The notes under the pieces were generated by a model. It searched no databases and was not told where the DNA came from. It saw only the letters and a list, made by a program, of their open reading frames with translations. From contig NC_079136.1 of assembly GCF_945859705.1 (NCBI RefSeq), positions 38,411,307-38,475,306 on the forward strand: a stretch of 64,000 nt of DNA, written 5' to 3'. This document shows, piece after piece, positions 13,010-23,118 of the stretch. This stretch comes from Episyrphus balteatus. Taxonomy: Eukaryota; Arthropoda; Insecta; Diptera; Syrphidae. Numbering within the stretch: position 1 is the first letter of the stretch; the number at the start of each line of letters is the position of its first letter. The position numbers were made by a program, and so were the translations under genes.

Positions 13010-13725
13010 CAGGGCTACCTTCGTAGATTTTCAAAAAGAGGTCAAAAAAGAGGATTTTGATAAAAAAAAGAGGCCTCAACAAGAATATGTGAAAATAAAA
13101 TAAGTTAAGTACGACAGTCACACAAAATACCTCATTTGCGCCTTTCCCGCAACTCAAATTTATTTGTGGTGTAGTTTCCATGTTGTGTGTATGAATGTAT
13201 AATATTAATAAAAATAAAAATAAAAATAAAAATAAAGTGTATATTAAAAAACTTTTAAGTTATTAATATTTTTATAAATAATTTTATTTAATTTTAAAAT
13301 TTTAAAATTAATTAAAATTTTATAAAAAATATTAATAACTTAAAATTTTTTTTAATATATTCTTTATTTTTATTAATATTATACACAATAAGAATAATAT
13401 AAAAACATTACCTGGGCATAATTTCTTCAAGAAACGACACAAAATGTATCAAAAATAATCTTATAAAAATCAAATCAGCGCTAAACAACAGCAACTTATA
13501 GTTTTTTTTACAATTGAGTCGTTATAATTTAAAGTGATATAAGTCACATTTTCCTTGATTTTCAAAAAAATGTAAATTTTTTTAATCAAGCGTAAAAAAG
13601 AGGAAAAAGAGGAACCAAAATTTCAAAAAGAGGGATTTTTGTCAATTTTTAAAAAGTGGGGGGAAAGTGGATTGGGTGAAAAAAAAGAGGAAAAACAACT
13701 CTTTAGAGGCGCAAAGGTAGCCCTG
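13010..13725. mobile_element. Non-autonomous hAT element
   Basis: The ends are inverted repeats CAGGGCTACCTT / AAGGTAGCCCTG. The flanking octamers AATGCATT (13002-13009) and AATGCATG (13726-13733) match at seven of eight bases, the target size expected for hAT transposons. The interior repeats 'AAAAAGAGG' and has no transposase. An A/T-rich foldback is nested inside. Confidence 0.85.
13195..13388. repeat. A/T-only foldback nested in the hAT element
   Basis: TGTATAATATTAATAAAAAT on the left is mirrored by ATTTTTATTAATATTATACA on the right. The arms pair almost continuously to a central TTTTAAAATT. A short (AAATAA)n run forms part of the left arm. Confidence 0.7.
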
Positions 13726-13978
13726 AATGCATGCACTTTAATTCCTTAAAATTTAATAGTTCGTTATGACCTTTAGTCTAAATGATACGTTTAGCCTATA
13801 TAATATAGGTTTTTCATGTTATCACAGGGTCCCAGAAGATACAAACGCATTATTAGGTACTCTTTTCAGACTTTCTCAAAAATTTTTGAAAAATCAGTTT
13901 TTGGTGCCGAAGGTATAACCACATGAGCGATAGGTATACCAATAAAAGATTTCATGTTTACCTGCAATTTGGTTTCCA

Positions 13979-15424
13979 GGGCCCATTTCACCAAACTAAC
14001 AAATTTGTAATTACAAATAATACAATATGTAAAAAAATCGAAAAATTTTGTTTCACCAAATTCTTGTGATCAAAAAATTGTACCTACTTGTAATCTACAA
14101 TTTTAAATTTGTGAAATAAGCCATTTCACCGAAACATGTATTTTACAAGTAACAAATTTGTGAGCTTTTAAGTTTCTTGTGGGTTTCTGTTTCACAAAAC
14201 AAAATAAATACAAATTTCTATTTATTTGTGAAAATTTTCTACAAGAGTCAAGACGTAGGAATGTCATTTTTGATACAAATTTGTAAAAACCTTATTTAGA
14301 GTGATTAAAGTGTTTAAAATGGCCTTACGCCTAATGCCATTATTATTATTTTTAGAAAAGCTGTGTTATTATTATTCAGGTTTGTAAAAATATAGGAAAA
14401 TTAAAAAAAAAACATGAATTTGAAATAAAAACTGAAAAATATTTGCATTGCAAATAAAAAATTTTCTGCATTAAAAAAAAAAATCAATTCCAAAATGTGT
14501 GTATTTCCTTAAAGTTCCTTACAGTTTTGACTATTTGGCCTTAAATAAGGTTCAATAGTATAGTTGAAATAACTTATGTTTGGTGAAATAGCCAAAATTG
14601 TAAGAAATTTGACGAATTTTAAGAAAAAATATTTAACGCACGCATTTTGCATTGAAATTTTTTTATTTGCGAAAAATTTTTTTTTTATGCAAAATATTTT
14701 TATTTCCAGTAAAAATTTTATTTCAATGCAAATATTTTTCAGTAATTTTCTTATTTTCTTATACTTTTTTTAAGGCAAATATTTTCAGTTGCAATAATTT
14801 TGTTTTTTTTTAATACAAATTTTTTAGTTGCAATAAATATTTTTTTAATGCATTTTTTTTTATTTGTAATAAATATTTTTTTGAATTTGTAATACAAAAC
14901 AAATGCATTAAAAATTTGTATATAGCATTTGTGTTTCAAATCGAATGAAAACATTAAAAATATCTACCTTTTTAAAAAATTTAAGCTGTAAAAATTCGTG
15001 TAAAAATTCGATCTCTTTTGATCAAAGTAGCTTTAATAGTGTTTCTATTTCTCATTCAACAAAGATATAAGGTAATGAGTAAACTAACCACTTAAACCTA
15101 TTTTTTCATATTCAATATCAACTTATTTTTAATTTTAAACCAATTTTAACCTCTGTCGTTATGAGTTAAGGCTATAACGAGCTTTACAAGTTTGTGAGAG
15201 AAAATTGTTGTTTACAAGAAAAAAATATAATTGGTGAAACGGTAATTCTACAAATTTGTGGTTTTCAAAAGTTAGTGTTGTATTTTTTTTTTTTCAATAA
15301 TCACAAATTTGTGAATTCCTTATTTGTACTTTTTGAAACAGAATTCCGTTGTATCTACTTTGTACTTGTGATCTACAAGTTTCAAATTGGTGCTTGTAAC
15401 TTGTAGTTGGTGAAATAGGGCTCA
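13979..15424. mobile_element. Inverted-end element with repeated TTTCACCAA motif
   Basis: The left end GGGCCCATTTCACCAAACTA is mirrored by the right end AGTTGGTGAAATAGGGCTC. Short relatives of the end sequence (ACAAATTTGT, CTACAAGTT, TTGGTGAAA) recur through the 1.45 kb in both orientations. The centre, about 14440-14900, is a second foldback-like region of TTGCAAT..AAATATTTTT units. No coding frame is credible. Class and target duplication are unresolved. Confidence 0.6.
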
Positions 15425-15665
15425 GGCGTTTCATTTTCGGTATATGACCTCTCCAGACTTGTCTGAAATTCTAAAATGCATTTTTCAACTAATATGAATT
15501 CGAAAAAAAAAAATCAATTAAAATAAATACTTCTAGAACCTTATCTAAGCTTTAGTATTTTGTAATCAAATAGTAAGATTTTTATCGTTTTTATAATTTT
15601 ATTTCAAACAAAAATTCAGTTCAATTCACCTAAGGAAGCATTTTAAAGATAAGCATTGATAATAG

Positions 15666-15972
15666 TTATAATGTTATTTTTGGTATTTGAATAGCTCGTA
15701 ATGAGTTTTGAAGACTTTGCAAAAGTGATATGGGAATCTGGAAAATAAAAATTAAAAATAGTAAAAAATATCAGATACATAGTTGTCGATCTATTACTCA
15801 CCTCTAGAAGATTGATAGATTGTTGAGGTATATAATGCTCGTTTATCTAGAATGAATTGAAAAGATTTTTATATTTTTATAAAAATAAATGTAGTCAAAT
15901 ATGTATTACCATTGGTGGAGCAGCAACAACTATGGTTATCAAAATCATAAAGATTAGAATACATTTCATCAT
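15666..15972 (-). CDS. Small secreted peptide, 59 aa, three exons (paralogue A)
   Basis: I do not recognise this gene. Exons on the minus strand are 15972-15910 (21 codons), 15846-15802 (15 codons) and 15737-15666 (23 codons plus stop). All introns are phase 0 with GT..AG borders (donors GTAATA and GTGAGT; acceptors TTCTAG and TTCCAG), of 63 and 64 bp. The protein starts MMKCILIFMILITIVVAAPP, a clear signal peptide with likely cleavage near VVAA/PPM. The short mature chain ends SLLQSLQNSLRAIQIPKITL. The tandem neighbour at 16572-17044 has the same signal peptide, PPM junction, INE(H/Y)Y exon and SLL...SL...Q(I/L)PKI(T/S)L ending, which is the main evidence that both are real. There is no cysteine in the mature part and the charge is near neutral, so it is not a typical cationic antimicrobial peptide. 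The promoter may use TATTTAAAT near 16055-16063. Confidence 0.75.
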
Positions 15973-16571
15973 TTTTGTTTTTTATTAAAGTGAAGATGAG
16001 AACTGAAAGCAGCTACTGTATTCTGAGGACTGTCTTGACAAATTGATAAGAATCGATTTAAATACGTAGAAAGCAGGAAGTAAATCAACGAATTTTTTAT
16101 TTATTACGTTTTAACAATGTTTTTGACGCGACATCATGATTTATTATTTTTTATTTTATTATTTTTTTTATTTTTTTTTTGTCAAATCAAAAAGGATTTG
16201 TATGAAAACAAAAATGACCGAACCACGTAAACACGATTTAAAGTCCACAGAACTTTATGTGGAATGAAGTTTGGCTTTAAAAAAATTTGAAATCATTTTA
16301 TCCTATTGAAAAAAGTGCATTTGTCATATTCATTTAAAGAAGTTAAGACTTTGTACTATGATCATAAAATTAATTGTTTTTAATTTTTTTTTTAAACTGA
16401 GGTTCCATTAACATTACACTTTACACTCATTTGTGAATAAATTGGCAAGAAACTAATATTACCATAAATAGTCTTATTGTAAGATTCTTACAACCACAAA
16501 AGATTTGGCATTACGCAAGATATTTTTTTTTATTTTTATTTATTTATTTTATTTTTTTCTTTTTTTTTAAT

Positions 16572-17044
16572 TTAAAAAAGTGATATTTTTGGTAATTGAA
16601 CTGGTTTTAATGAGTCCTGAACATTCTTCAAAAGTGATAATGAGCTCTATAAAATGATAAAAATAAAAATCAAATAATTTATGTCAAATTGTTATTGCGT
16701 ATACTAACATCTAAGACGTTAAGTGAACCCGAATTTGATTGCTGATAAGGATTATATTGATGATTATATTGATGATTATAATTACGATTATAATCATTCA
16801 TCTAAAAAACATATACAAAAACAAAAAAATTATATTTTATCATTATTTTGTTAACAAACTTACATCCATATAATTGATTGATTCTCTCCTTCTGTAGTAT
16901 TCATTTATCTAAAAAATAAAATAAAAAAACCAACATAAAAGAATATCATACCAAAAATATTTGTGTTACCATTACCATTGGAGGTGTAGCTAAAGCAATA
17001 TTTATACAAATAACAAAAATAAGAATATAACGAATGAGTTTCAT
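16572..17044 (-). CDS. Small secreted peptide, about 93 aa, four exons (paralogue B)
   Basis: This is a paralogue of the gene at 15666-15972. Exons on the minus strand are 17044-16976 (23 codons), 16908-16864 (15 codons), 16801-16709 (31 codons) and 16646-16572 (24 codons plus stop), all phase 0. The first donor is ambiguous: GTAATG after PPM matches paralogue A, while a second donor GTAACA six bases on would add Val-Met. The signal peptide MKLIRYILIFVICINIALA is followed by TPPM. Exon 2 encodes INEYYRRRESINYMD. Exon 3, absent from A, is rich in Asn, Tyr and Gln with two NHQY repeats. Exon 4 encodes SSLSLLKNVQDSLKPVQLPK then ISLF, aligning with the last exon of A. The mature chain has no cysteine and only a slight positive charge. 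Function is unknown; secretion is the only secure property. Confidence 0.75.
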
Positions 17045-17257
17045 GATGATTTTACAATATTTATAGCAAATATGCAAATTTTTAATAAAGACTGTCAGGA
17101 AAAATCAATACAAATTGCCTTAAGTACTTGAGAATCCAGTAAACCTACACACATAACCCAGTTGTCAAATTAAAAAAAAAAAAAATATAAATAAATCTCA
17201 CTCTTTAATTGATAAATTAATATTTTTTGTATTCAAATTGCAGTCACATTTAACATT

Positions 17258-17820
17258 TTGATAAGAAAGTTCATTTATAGGCTCCAATGTCTACAGCGGG
17301 AATCACCATGGAACCATATTTCTATATTCGCGAATTGCGATCACCTTAAACTAGCTATTGCCAATCTATTAAAAGCATTGAATAAGCACATCACGATCCT
17401 AATGTTGATATTATTGTTGACATGTATTTATTGTTATTGGTGTACCTATACACAAAATTATGTCACAAATAATAAAGTTGAACAGCCTCAAAATTTTGAT
17501 TTTAGCTTATCTTCTCGAGTAACACATTATCGTGACTCAGTGTATCAAGTTGAGAGATTATGTTTGTTTACCATACAGGGTGGATTAGTAATGAAATAAA
17601 ATTGACAAGTAACTTTTCAAAAGAAAAAAAAAAAAATATGAACTTGTTGTCATTTTTGAGAAAATTAAAAAATAATAGCGAAGTCCCTGAAAAGGACTTT
17701 TTGGTTACTATAAGTACCAAAATCTTTAATATAAAAATACTTATTATATTTAGTGTTTTTTTTTTTGTATTGGTTTCGATTTTTATTAGGTTTTTATTTA
17801 GTCGTTTTTTGTGTTTGTAA
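17258..17820 (+). other. Two adjacent short open frames with one hydrophobic segment each
   Basis: The frame 17258-17599 (113 codons) has a basic, non-repetitive N-terminal part and a hydrophobic run at residues about 45-62. It is followed by 17638-17820 (60 codons from the inner ATG), whose last 25 residues are strongly hydrophobic, like a tail anchor. Neither is recognised. At this base composition a frame of about 113 codons is expected roughly once by chance in a window this size, and no promoter or splice signals support them. Confidence 0.15.
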
Positions 17821-18765
17821 TATTTTGAAAATTATGTAAGCGAAATGATTTACTTTTTCTAGTATATTAGAAGATGAATTTTTTTTTTTTTTTGCTCCAT
17901 TTGTTTTTTTCTTTTTTTTCTGAGGCCTCTGTTTATTTAAAAAATTTAAAAAAAATTTTGTTTGACTAATATTCTAATCTCAGATTTTATGACAACAAAA
18001 AAAAAAATTTAGGGTTTAATTTTTTTTTTGTAAAAGCCTAGTACGCAGCTGAAGCGAAACAAAATTTTCCATACAAAAATTCGATATCAAAATCTTGAAA
18101 TTAAATTTGTTTTGTTTTTGCTTTCAAACTTATTTTCTGATGTTTTTAATTATTTATATTTTTTATTATTTTTACTTTGCTGTACACTGTTGACTTTGGA
18201 GACTTCAAAATTTTTCGTTTTGCTTCAGCTGCGTACTAGGCACTTTTTCATTCCTGAACCCGATATGTCAAACTTGGTACTTGGTACATACTAATAGAAC
18301 AATACTAGAAATTCTCGACGAGACAAATTTAGCACGACGTTTGCGAAGGACTATATCTTCCGATTTGGTACAGTGAATTTTTTCAATTTAATTTCTTTAT
18401 TTCAAAATATCGGTATTGATTAATATAAATTTAAATGTTTTAGAGATTTTATTTGTTTAACATCCTTTAAAATTTATTTAAAACAAATGTTATTTATTTA
18501 TTGTTAAATATCATCAGTAAGAACTTTCACCGGAAAGTTACCTACAACACGCAACTTAACTTCGAGAAAGATTAATTGCTAGATAAGTTCCATCTGAACT
18601 TAGTTGCAATCGGGAGGAAAAGGTGGTTTTAGTGGTTAAGAGTCCCACATATTTAGGAGCACGCGTTTTCCGGTCCTCATAGAATCTTTTGAAGATTTCA
18701 ACACCTACCCACCTACAAATTGGACAGTTAGCACTTTTTTCTTTTTTTGACTTTTGACGAAATTG
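17821..18765. other. Intergenic with one small MITE
   Basis: No gene seen. The region contains poly-T runs and the inverted-repeat element at 18036-18241. The frame at 18112-18294 lies mostly inside that element. Confidence 0.5.
18036..18241. mobile_element. MITE with 25-bp inverted ends
   Basis: GCCTAGTACGCAGCTGAAGC is mirrored by GCTTCAGCTGCGTACTAGGC, with a further five or so paired bases inward. If the true ends are GTACGCAGC, both sides are flanked by TA, the Tc1-mariner-type target. The 206-bp unit is non-coding. A diverged relative of the left end appears near 55127-55160. Confidence 0.8.
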
Positions 18766-19352
18766 TATACGGTTAAAAATTCTGGAGTATTTTATAATAC
18801 TTTTTGTTTTACTTATAGGTCTACACCAAAAATGTATTGAAATTTAATACATGACAAATATTCAAATTTTTTAGTTGATAAAAAATGTATTAAAACTTAA
18901 TATAGTTCTCCAATTATGGTCTAAGTGTATCAGCTCTCTTGCTGATTGCCACGTTAACCTAACCTATAATATATTTCTATTAAAAAATAATTCAGTTTAT
19001 ATTAGAATTTAATACCAAATGTATTAAATTTAAAGTATATTAAAACTTAATCTTTTTATATTAATATCTAAAAAGATTTTTATTAAAAGATAATACAAAA
19101 ATATTTCAATTCAATACCAAATATATTTGAAGTTAATAAGATATATTCTTTTTCCAAAATTCATTACTGAAAATAAATATAAATCATAATATTAATATTA
19201 TTATTAATTTTAATATTGAAATTTAATACAAAAAAGATTAATATTAATTTTAATATTTTGGAAGAATTAAAATGTAATATTTTATATATTGAAAATTGCT
19301 TTAATACAAGAGCTGTATTAAAAAATACTCCAGAATTTTTAACCGTGTATAA
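18766..19352. mobile_element. Inverted-end element rich in TTTAATAC motifs
   Basis: CGGTTAAAAATTCTGGAGTA at the left is mirrored by TACTCCAGAATTTTTAACCG at the right. The interior repeats AATTTAATACAAA-like units in both directions. At about 18905-18965 is a less A/T-rich patch ending in 'TAACCTAACCTA', which looks like a separate insertion. The 86-aa frame at 19216 runs out of the element and is not a credible gene. Confidence 0.65.
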
Positions 19353-19766
19353 AATAGTAGGACCTACTAGTATAAATAGTCATCTACTATACCTACAAAT
19401 GGGTTCTACTATTTCCATGAAATTTCCAGTAAGAAACTTTTTCGAAACATTTCATCCAGCAGTTATTATTTTTTAATCGATCGCAAAGTTTAATATTTGT
19501 TTCAAAAAATCGATAGCAATCAAGTTTGAAAACGGCTGCATAAGTTTGGGAAAACTTCATGCATATGTCAATGAAATATATCTTAAAACCAAACATAACT
19601 TCCCTGTATTAACGTTTAATCTGCCTGAAGCATTACTTTTAGGAATACTCTATCCAAAGTTAAGTATGAAAGATACCTTCGTAACATTGAACTTATAATT
19701 TCTCTGCTCTTCTCGTGACTCGTGATCTATCTTTTTCATGGCAAAAAAAACTAGAAACCCAAATGA

Positions 19767-19774
19767 TATAAATA
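19767..19774 (+). promoter_or_regulatory. TATA box of cecropin gene 1
   Basis: TATAAATA lies 86 bp before the start codon and places initiation near 19797, in a CTCACTCTCAT stretch. A second TATAAAA at about 19829 is too close to the ATG to be the main box. The nearest kappa-B-like sequence, GGGAAAACTT at 19548-19557, is weak and more distant than in the other genes. Confidence 0.5.
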
Positions 19775-19852
19775 GGAGTATCTTTCTAATCTAACTCTCA
19801 CTCTCATAGACTTTCCTACACCCAAAGTATAAAAACATCAAAACAAACAAAA

Positions 19853-20122
19853 ATGCAAATCAAAAAGATTTTCGTTTTAATTTTAATTGTTTTAACAATT
19901 TCAGCTGTGCAAACACAATCAAGCTGGTTAAAAAAGTTTCAAGCACGATTGGTAAGATTTATCTAAATTTTTGTTTTGAATATATTTTGTAATTGCGAAT
20001 TTATAATTTTGTCTTATTCTATTAACCAGGTACGTGTTCTTGAACAAACACGTGATGCGTCTGCAAAAACTATTGAATTAACACAACAAGCAGCTAATGT
20101 TGCAGCAGCATTTAGAGGATAG
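19853..20122 (+). CDS. Cecropin-family antimicrobial peptide (gene 1, divergent)
   Basis: Exons are 19853-19951 and 20030-20122 (phase 0, 78-bp intron, GTAAGA..CCAG). The 63-aa precursor has a signal peptide, MQIKKIFVLILIVLTISAVQ, with likely cleavage near TQS. The mature region then has an amphipathic WLKKFQARL helix, the conserved QTRDAS block and the C-terminal helix QQAANVAAAF ending in Arg-Gly-stop, where the glycine normally serves as amide donor. Cecropins insert into bacterial membranes after secretion from fat body and haemocytes. Relative to the other five genes it lacks the Glu-Gly at the exon junction, having VRVLE instead, and lacks the MNF start. It is the outlying member of the cluster. 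AATAAA follows at 20229-20234. Confidence 0.92.
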
Positions 20123-21861
20123 AAAATATAAGAACGAAAGTACTTTCAAAATAATTATATTGTTCTTGTTAGTTATTAAATTAGTTAGTAATTAAATTTG
20201 TATGCGATTTTCTGAATTTTGGTTCCAGAATAAAAAATGAAATCTGTAAAATAAAAATGAACTAATTTTTCTTTCCTAAATATAATTCATTTGCTGATTA
20301 AAAGTCCTGCCGGGTTAAGGCTTCGCTAAACCCTAAGCTGATTCATAAATTTGTTGTTTGCCAATCACTCAATTGACTTTTGTTTTGTTTGTCGATCTGA
20401 GTGACTACCGATAGACCTACTTAAAAAAATTGTCAATTCACATCATCATGTCTAAAATTAGCTACAAGATGCAGGCAGGCATCATCCAGGACCTCCAGAA
20501 AAACCAAAAATCCAAATATTGACTTTATCTCAAAAAAAAAAAAAAAATAGAGTCCTTATCGAACTCCCGCATCAAGGTTTGTTTTATGATATTAAACAAT
20601 CAAGAAATAAAAAACGCTAGTCCTAGAGAAACAGGATACAGGTTCCATAAGGATATTTCTATTTCAACAAAAAATAAAAAATAGAAAAAAAAAATTACAA
20701 AACAAAGAATTGTACTCTCTTTGATGGGCATATCCTTTCCACTTCTCGAGGGAATTCACTTTATTCGCTTTACCGTTTTTGTGTGTGTACATTTCCTATT
20801 ATTATATCCTTGTTGCCGAAGCGGATAATAATAACAATAATCACGAAATAGAGAAGTGCGTTTGTTTTTTTTTCTACTCATATTATCCAAACAAAAGGAC
20901 ATAGTAGTCCTAGTCGTCATCGAACAATATTTATAAAAAAAAATTAAACCATATTGGCTGGATAGCTATTCCCGGCCTCTCAATATCATGGTTTCGATGA
21001 TGATGATGGCACATGCTATGCGCCAGGACTCAGAGACTCAGGACACTTGGCGTATTAGTCAAATAATGAGTTTTTTTTTTCTTGCGTTTATTGTTGTAGG
21101 TATATGTCGACAGTTAGGTCCTAGAGGAAGGCAGGTATGTGGATCTGGGTAATGGATATTGGAAATGAATCGATTTGAAAATTATCCAGAGAGTCCTGCC
21201 TGTCGTCCTCGGGACAACAATGGAATGCAGCGCTCACCCAAAATAAAATTCAATCAAAAGGTGGTTGAGAGAGTGGAGGCGAGAGGTGGTCTTGGTTGGT
21301 TTGTTTGATGGATATGGACGATACGGCAGGATTTAACAAAAAATAACGTAATTTGATACGGTTCGAGAGTCCTTTGTTTTGTTGTTTTTTTTTTTTCGAT
21401 TTGATTGAAAATTGAACGGAAGCTGCAAATTGGGTGGTGGAATCGTCGTGGTATATTTTGGTTAAAATTGCGTAGGGTGTCGAATGGTTTTTTTTTTCGT
21501 TTTTTCGTTTCGTTTGTTCTCGGCTGACAGTTGGAATTACCTGCTAATGGTTGGTAAGAGTAATTGAACAATTGTATGGATACTAGGGGTTAGTCAAATG
21601 TCGTATAGTGGATTTGAAAATCATTTGAACGTTGGTAGGTATGGCTACTCAGCTATATATAATATATCGGATTTAATGATTGACAGATGAATAAGAGTTT
21701 ACCTTTATGAATAATAAATAAGTTGTTGAATAAAAATCCTTTAAGCTCCTTTATAGAAATAAAATTATTTAAATTTATTAACATTATTAAAAATGCATAA
21801 TTTTGATTCAGTCATAATGTTCTTAAATTTAATCTAAAAAAATTATATCTATATATACAAA
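20123..21861. other. Intergenic between cecropin genes 1 and 2
   Basis: No gene seen. The minus frame 21254-21571 (105 aa) is built on poly-T/poly-A and simple GGTTGG repeats, with no signal peptide or domain. The sequence is somewhat less A/T-rich at 20950-21560 than elsewhere, and I see no mobile element in it. Confidence 0.5.
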
Positions 21862-22142
21862 TTAATCCTCATTTTGCGATTGTTGAAGAGTAGCTTTTAC
21901 GTTAGCAGCTTGTTGTGCTATTTCCAGGACTTGAATTGTTGCATCTCGTGTACGTTGGCCAACTCCCTCCTTAAAAAAATAGAAAAAAAAACATTTTATT
22001 TTTTTACATTTTTTGATAATTGTTTAGAAAAAAAACTTACAATTTCTTTTCCAAGTTTGCTCCAAAAATCAGCTTTTGAGCTTCCAGTGCACACAACTAG
22101 AAAAACGACTGCAACGATCATAAAATATTTGTTGAAGTTCAT
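21862..22142 (-). CDS. Cecropin (gene 2, acidic C-terminal tail)
   Basis: Exons are 22142-22041 (34 codons) and 21969-21862 (35 codons plus stop), phase 0, with a 71-bp intron. The precursor MNFNKYFMIVAVVFLVVCTG... cleaves after SSKA to give DFWSKLGKEI, then EGVGQRTRDATIQ, then the helix IAQQAANVKATL. The first two thirds fit insect cecropins well, including Trp near the N-terminus. The C-terminus is unusual: it continues QQSQNED and stops, so there is no terminal glycine for amidation and the tail carries two acidic residues. The tail is polar rather than hydrophobic and may lower membrane activity. A polyadenylation signal (TTTATT on the plus strand) lies at 21774-21779. Confidence 0.92.
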
Positions 22143-22227
22143 GTTGAGCAAATTTATTTTATGATTTGTGTTCTAAAGTGCAACAAAATCTGGTGAAGAT
22201 TGATGTTGAAAGTATAAAAAACATCTG

Positions 22228-22235
22228 TTTATATA
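22228..22235 (-). promoter_or_regulatory. TATA box of cecropin gene 2
   Basis: TATATAAA on the minus strand, 86 bp upstream of the start codon, the same box and spacing as gene 3. Confidence 0.7.
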
Positions 22236-22256
22236 CTCTGTCTGTCTAGATGCTTT

Positions 22257-22302
22257 GGGGATCCACTATAGCCATTGTCTTACAATCAGTCCGGGGATTT
22301 AC
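22257..22302 (-). promoter_or_regulatory. Two kappa-B-like sites upstream of cecropin gene 2
   Basis: GGGGATCCAC (22257-22266) and GGGGATTTAC (22293-22302), read on the plus strand, lie 22 and 58 bp upstream of the TATA box. Both resemble the GGGGATTYYY sites through which Rel factors (Relish, Dif) induce fly cecropins. Binding is inferred. Confidence 0.55.
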
Positions 22303-23118
22303 TTTCGACTCGAAGTACAGAAGGAGAAGAAACTAATCTATTTTAAGTTTTTATTTCTTTTTTTTTTTTTTATTTGGGATTAAAATGTCATCATCTCTGT
22401 TATCATTTCACTGAAAAAACTTTAATTTTCTATTTTCAAATTAAAGTCCAATTCTTGCAATAATTCAACCGCAAAATATTTTGAACCTAGAGCAGTATTG
22501 AAATTACGAATAAATAAAATGATTTATCAAATTTTAACTTCGAAAACTTAGTATAAGTAGTAGTATTGTGACTTGATATTGTTATTAAAAATTTTTTTAA
22601 AGTTTTTTTCACAACTTTGTTCTTGCTTTACCTTCCTACATATTTAGATCAAAAACATTTTGTACAACGTTTTTTTTTATTCTTATTTTACCTTTTTGTT
22701 TTGCTTCTTTAATTCCATTAAAAACGCAATTTATATTTTTATATTATCGATATATTTCGAGGGCCTTTTTGCCTCATCATCAGGATCTATAGTAATAAAA
22801 ACATGCGTTTAATACTAAAATACATTAATACATTTATAATAATTTTTTTATGATATAAAAGTCCTGGGCTAAAATTTTGTGTAAACTATTAAAAAGAAGG
22901 TATTTATTTGTCAGTTGTTTTTCAAATCCTTATTTATTCGCCATCACATATTTTACCGACATAAATATAGTTTACAGCCAAAATGGTCAAAAAGGAAAAT
23001 TTTAATAAAATAAAAAGGGAAAAAAGGTAATTTTACAAAAATGCATCTTTTATTTATTAATTTATTTTCATAAGTGGATAAGAAATTTAAAATAATTAGG
23101 TTAAAGAATATGACGGAA
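22303..23118. other. Intergenic around the ribozyme-like motif
   Basis: No coding frame. The GC-richer patch at 22741-22800 is the ribozyme-like motif. The flanks may be the rest of a Penelope-like terminal repeat, but I cannot set limits. Confidence 0.4.
22741..22791 (-). ncRNA. Hammerhead-ribozyme-like motif, Penelope-element type
   Basis: On the minus strand the order is TATAGATC, CTGATGA, a stem-loop (TGAGGC AAAAA GGCCCTC), GAAA, a very short stem III (TATA), then TC before GATAATATA. CUGAUGA and GAAA are the two invariant core strings. AUC/GAU and TATA/TATA form stem I with a small internal loop, and cleavage would fall after the C paired to plus-strand 22749. A tiny stem III is characteristic of hammerheads in Penelope-like retroelements. 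One extra U follows CUGAUGA, so the core may be degenerate. No reverse transcriptase is visible nearby, so this is probably the remnant of a dead element. Confidence 0.55.

Noticed and set aside
15666..17044. Calling the peptide pair andropin
   Set aside because: Position beside cecropins is suggestive, but I see no convincing sequence similarity, and the exon structure differs.
21874..22164. 96-aa plus-strand frame
   Set aside because: It is antisense to cecropin gene 2.
22400..23000. Complete Penelope-like element around the ribozyme-like motif
   Set aside because: No reverse transcriptase or GIY-YIG reading frame or repeated terminal copy is visible; only the short motif can be supported.
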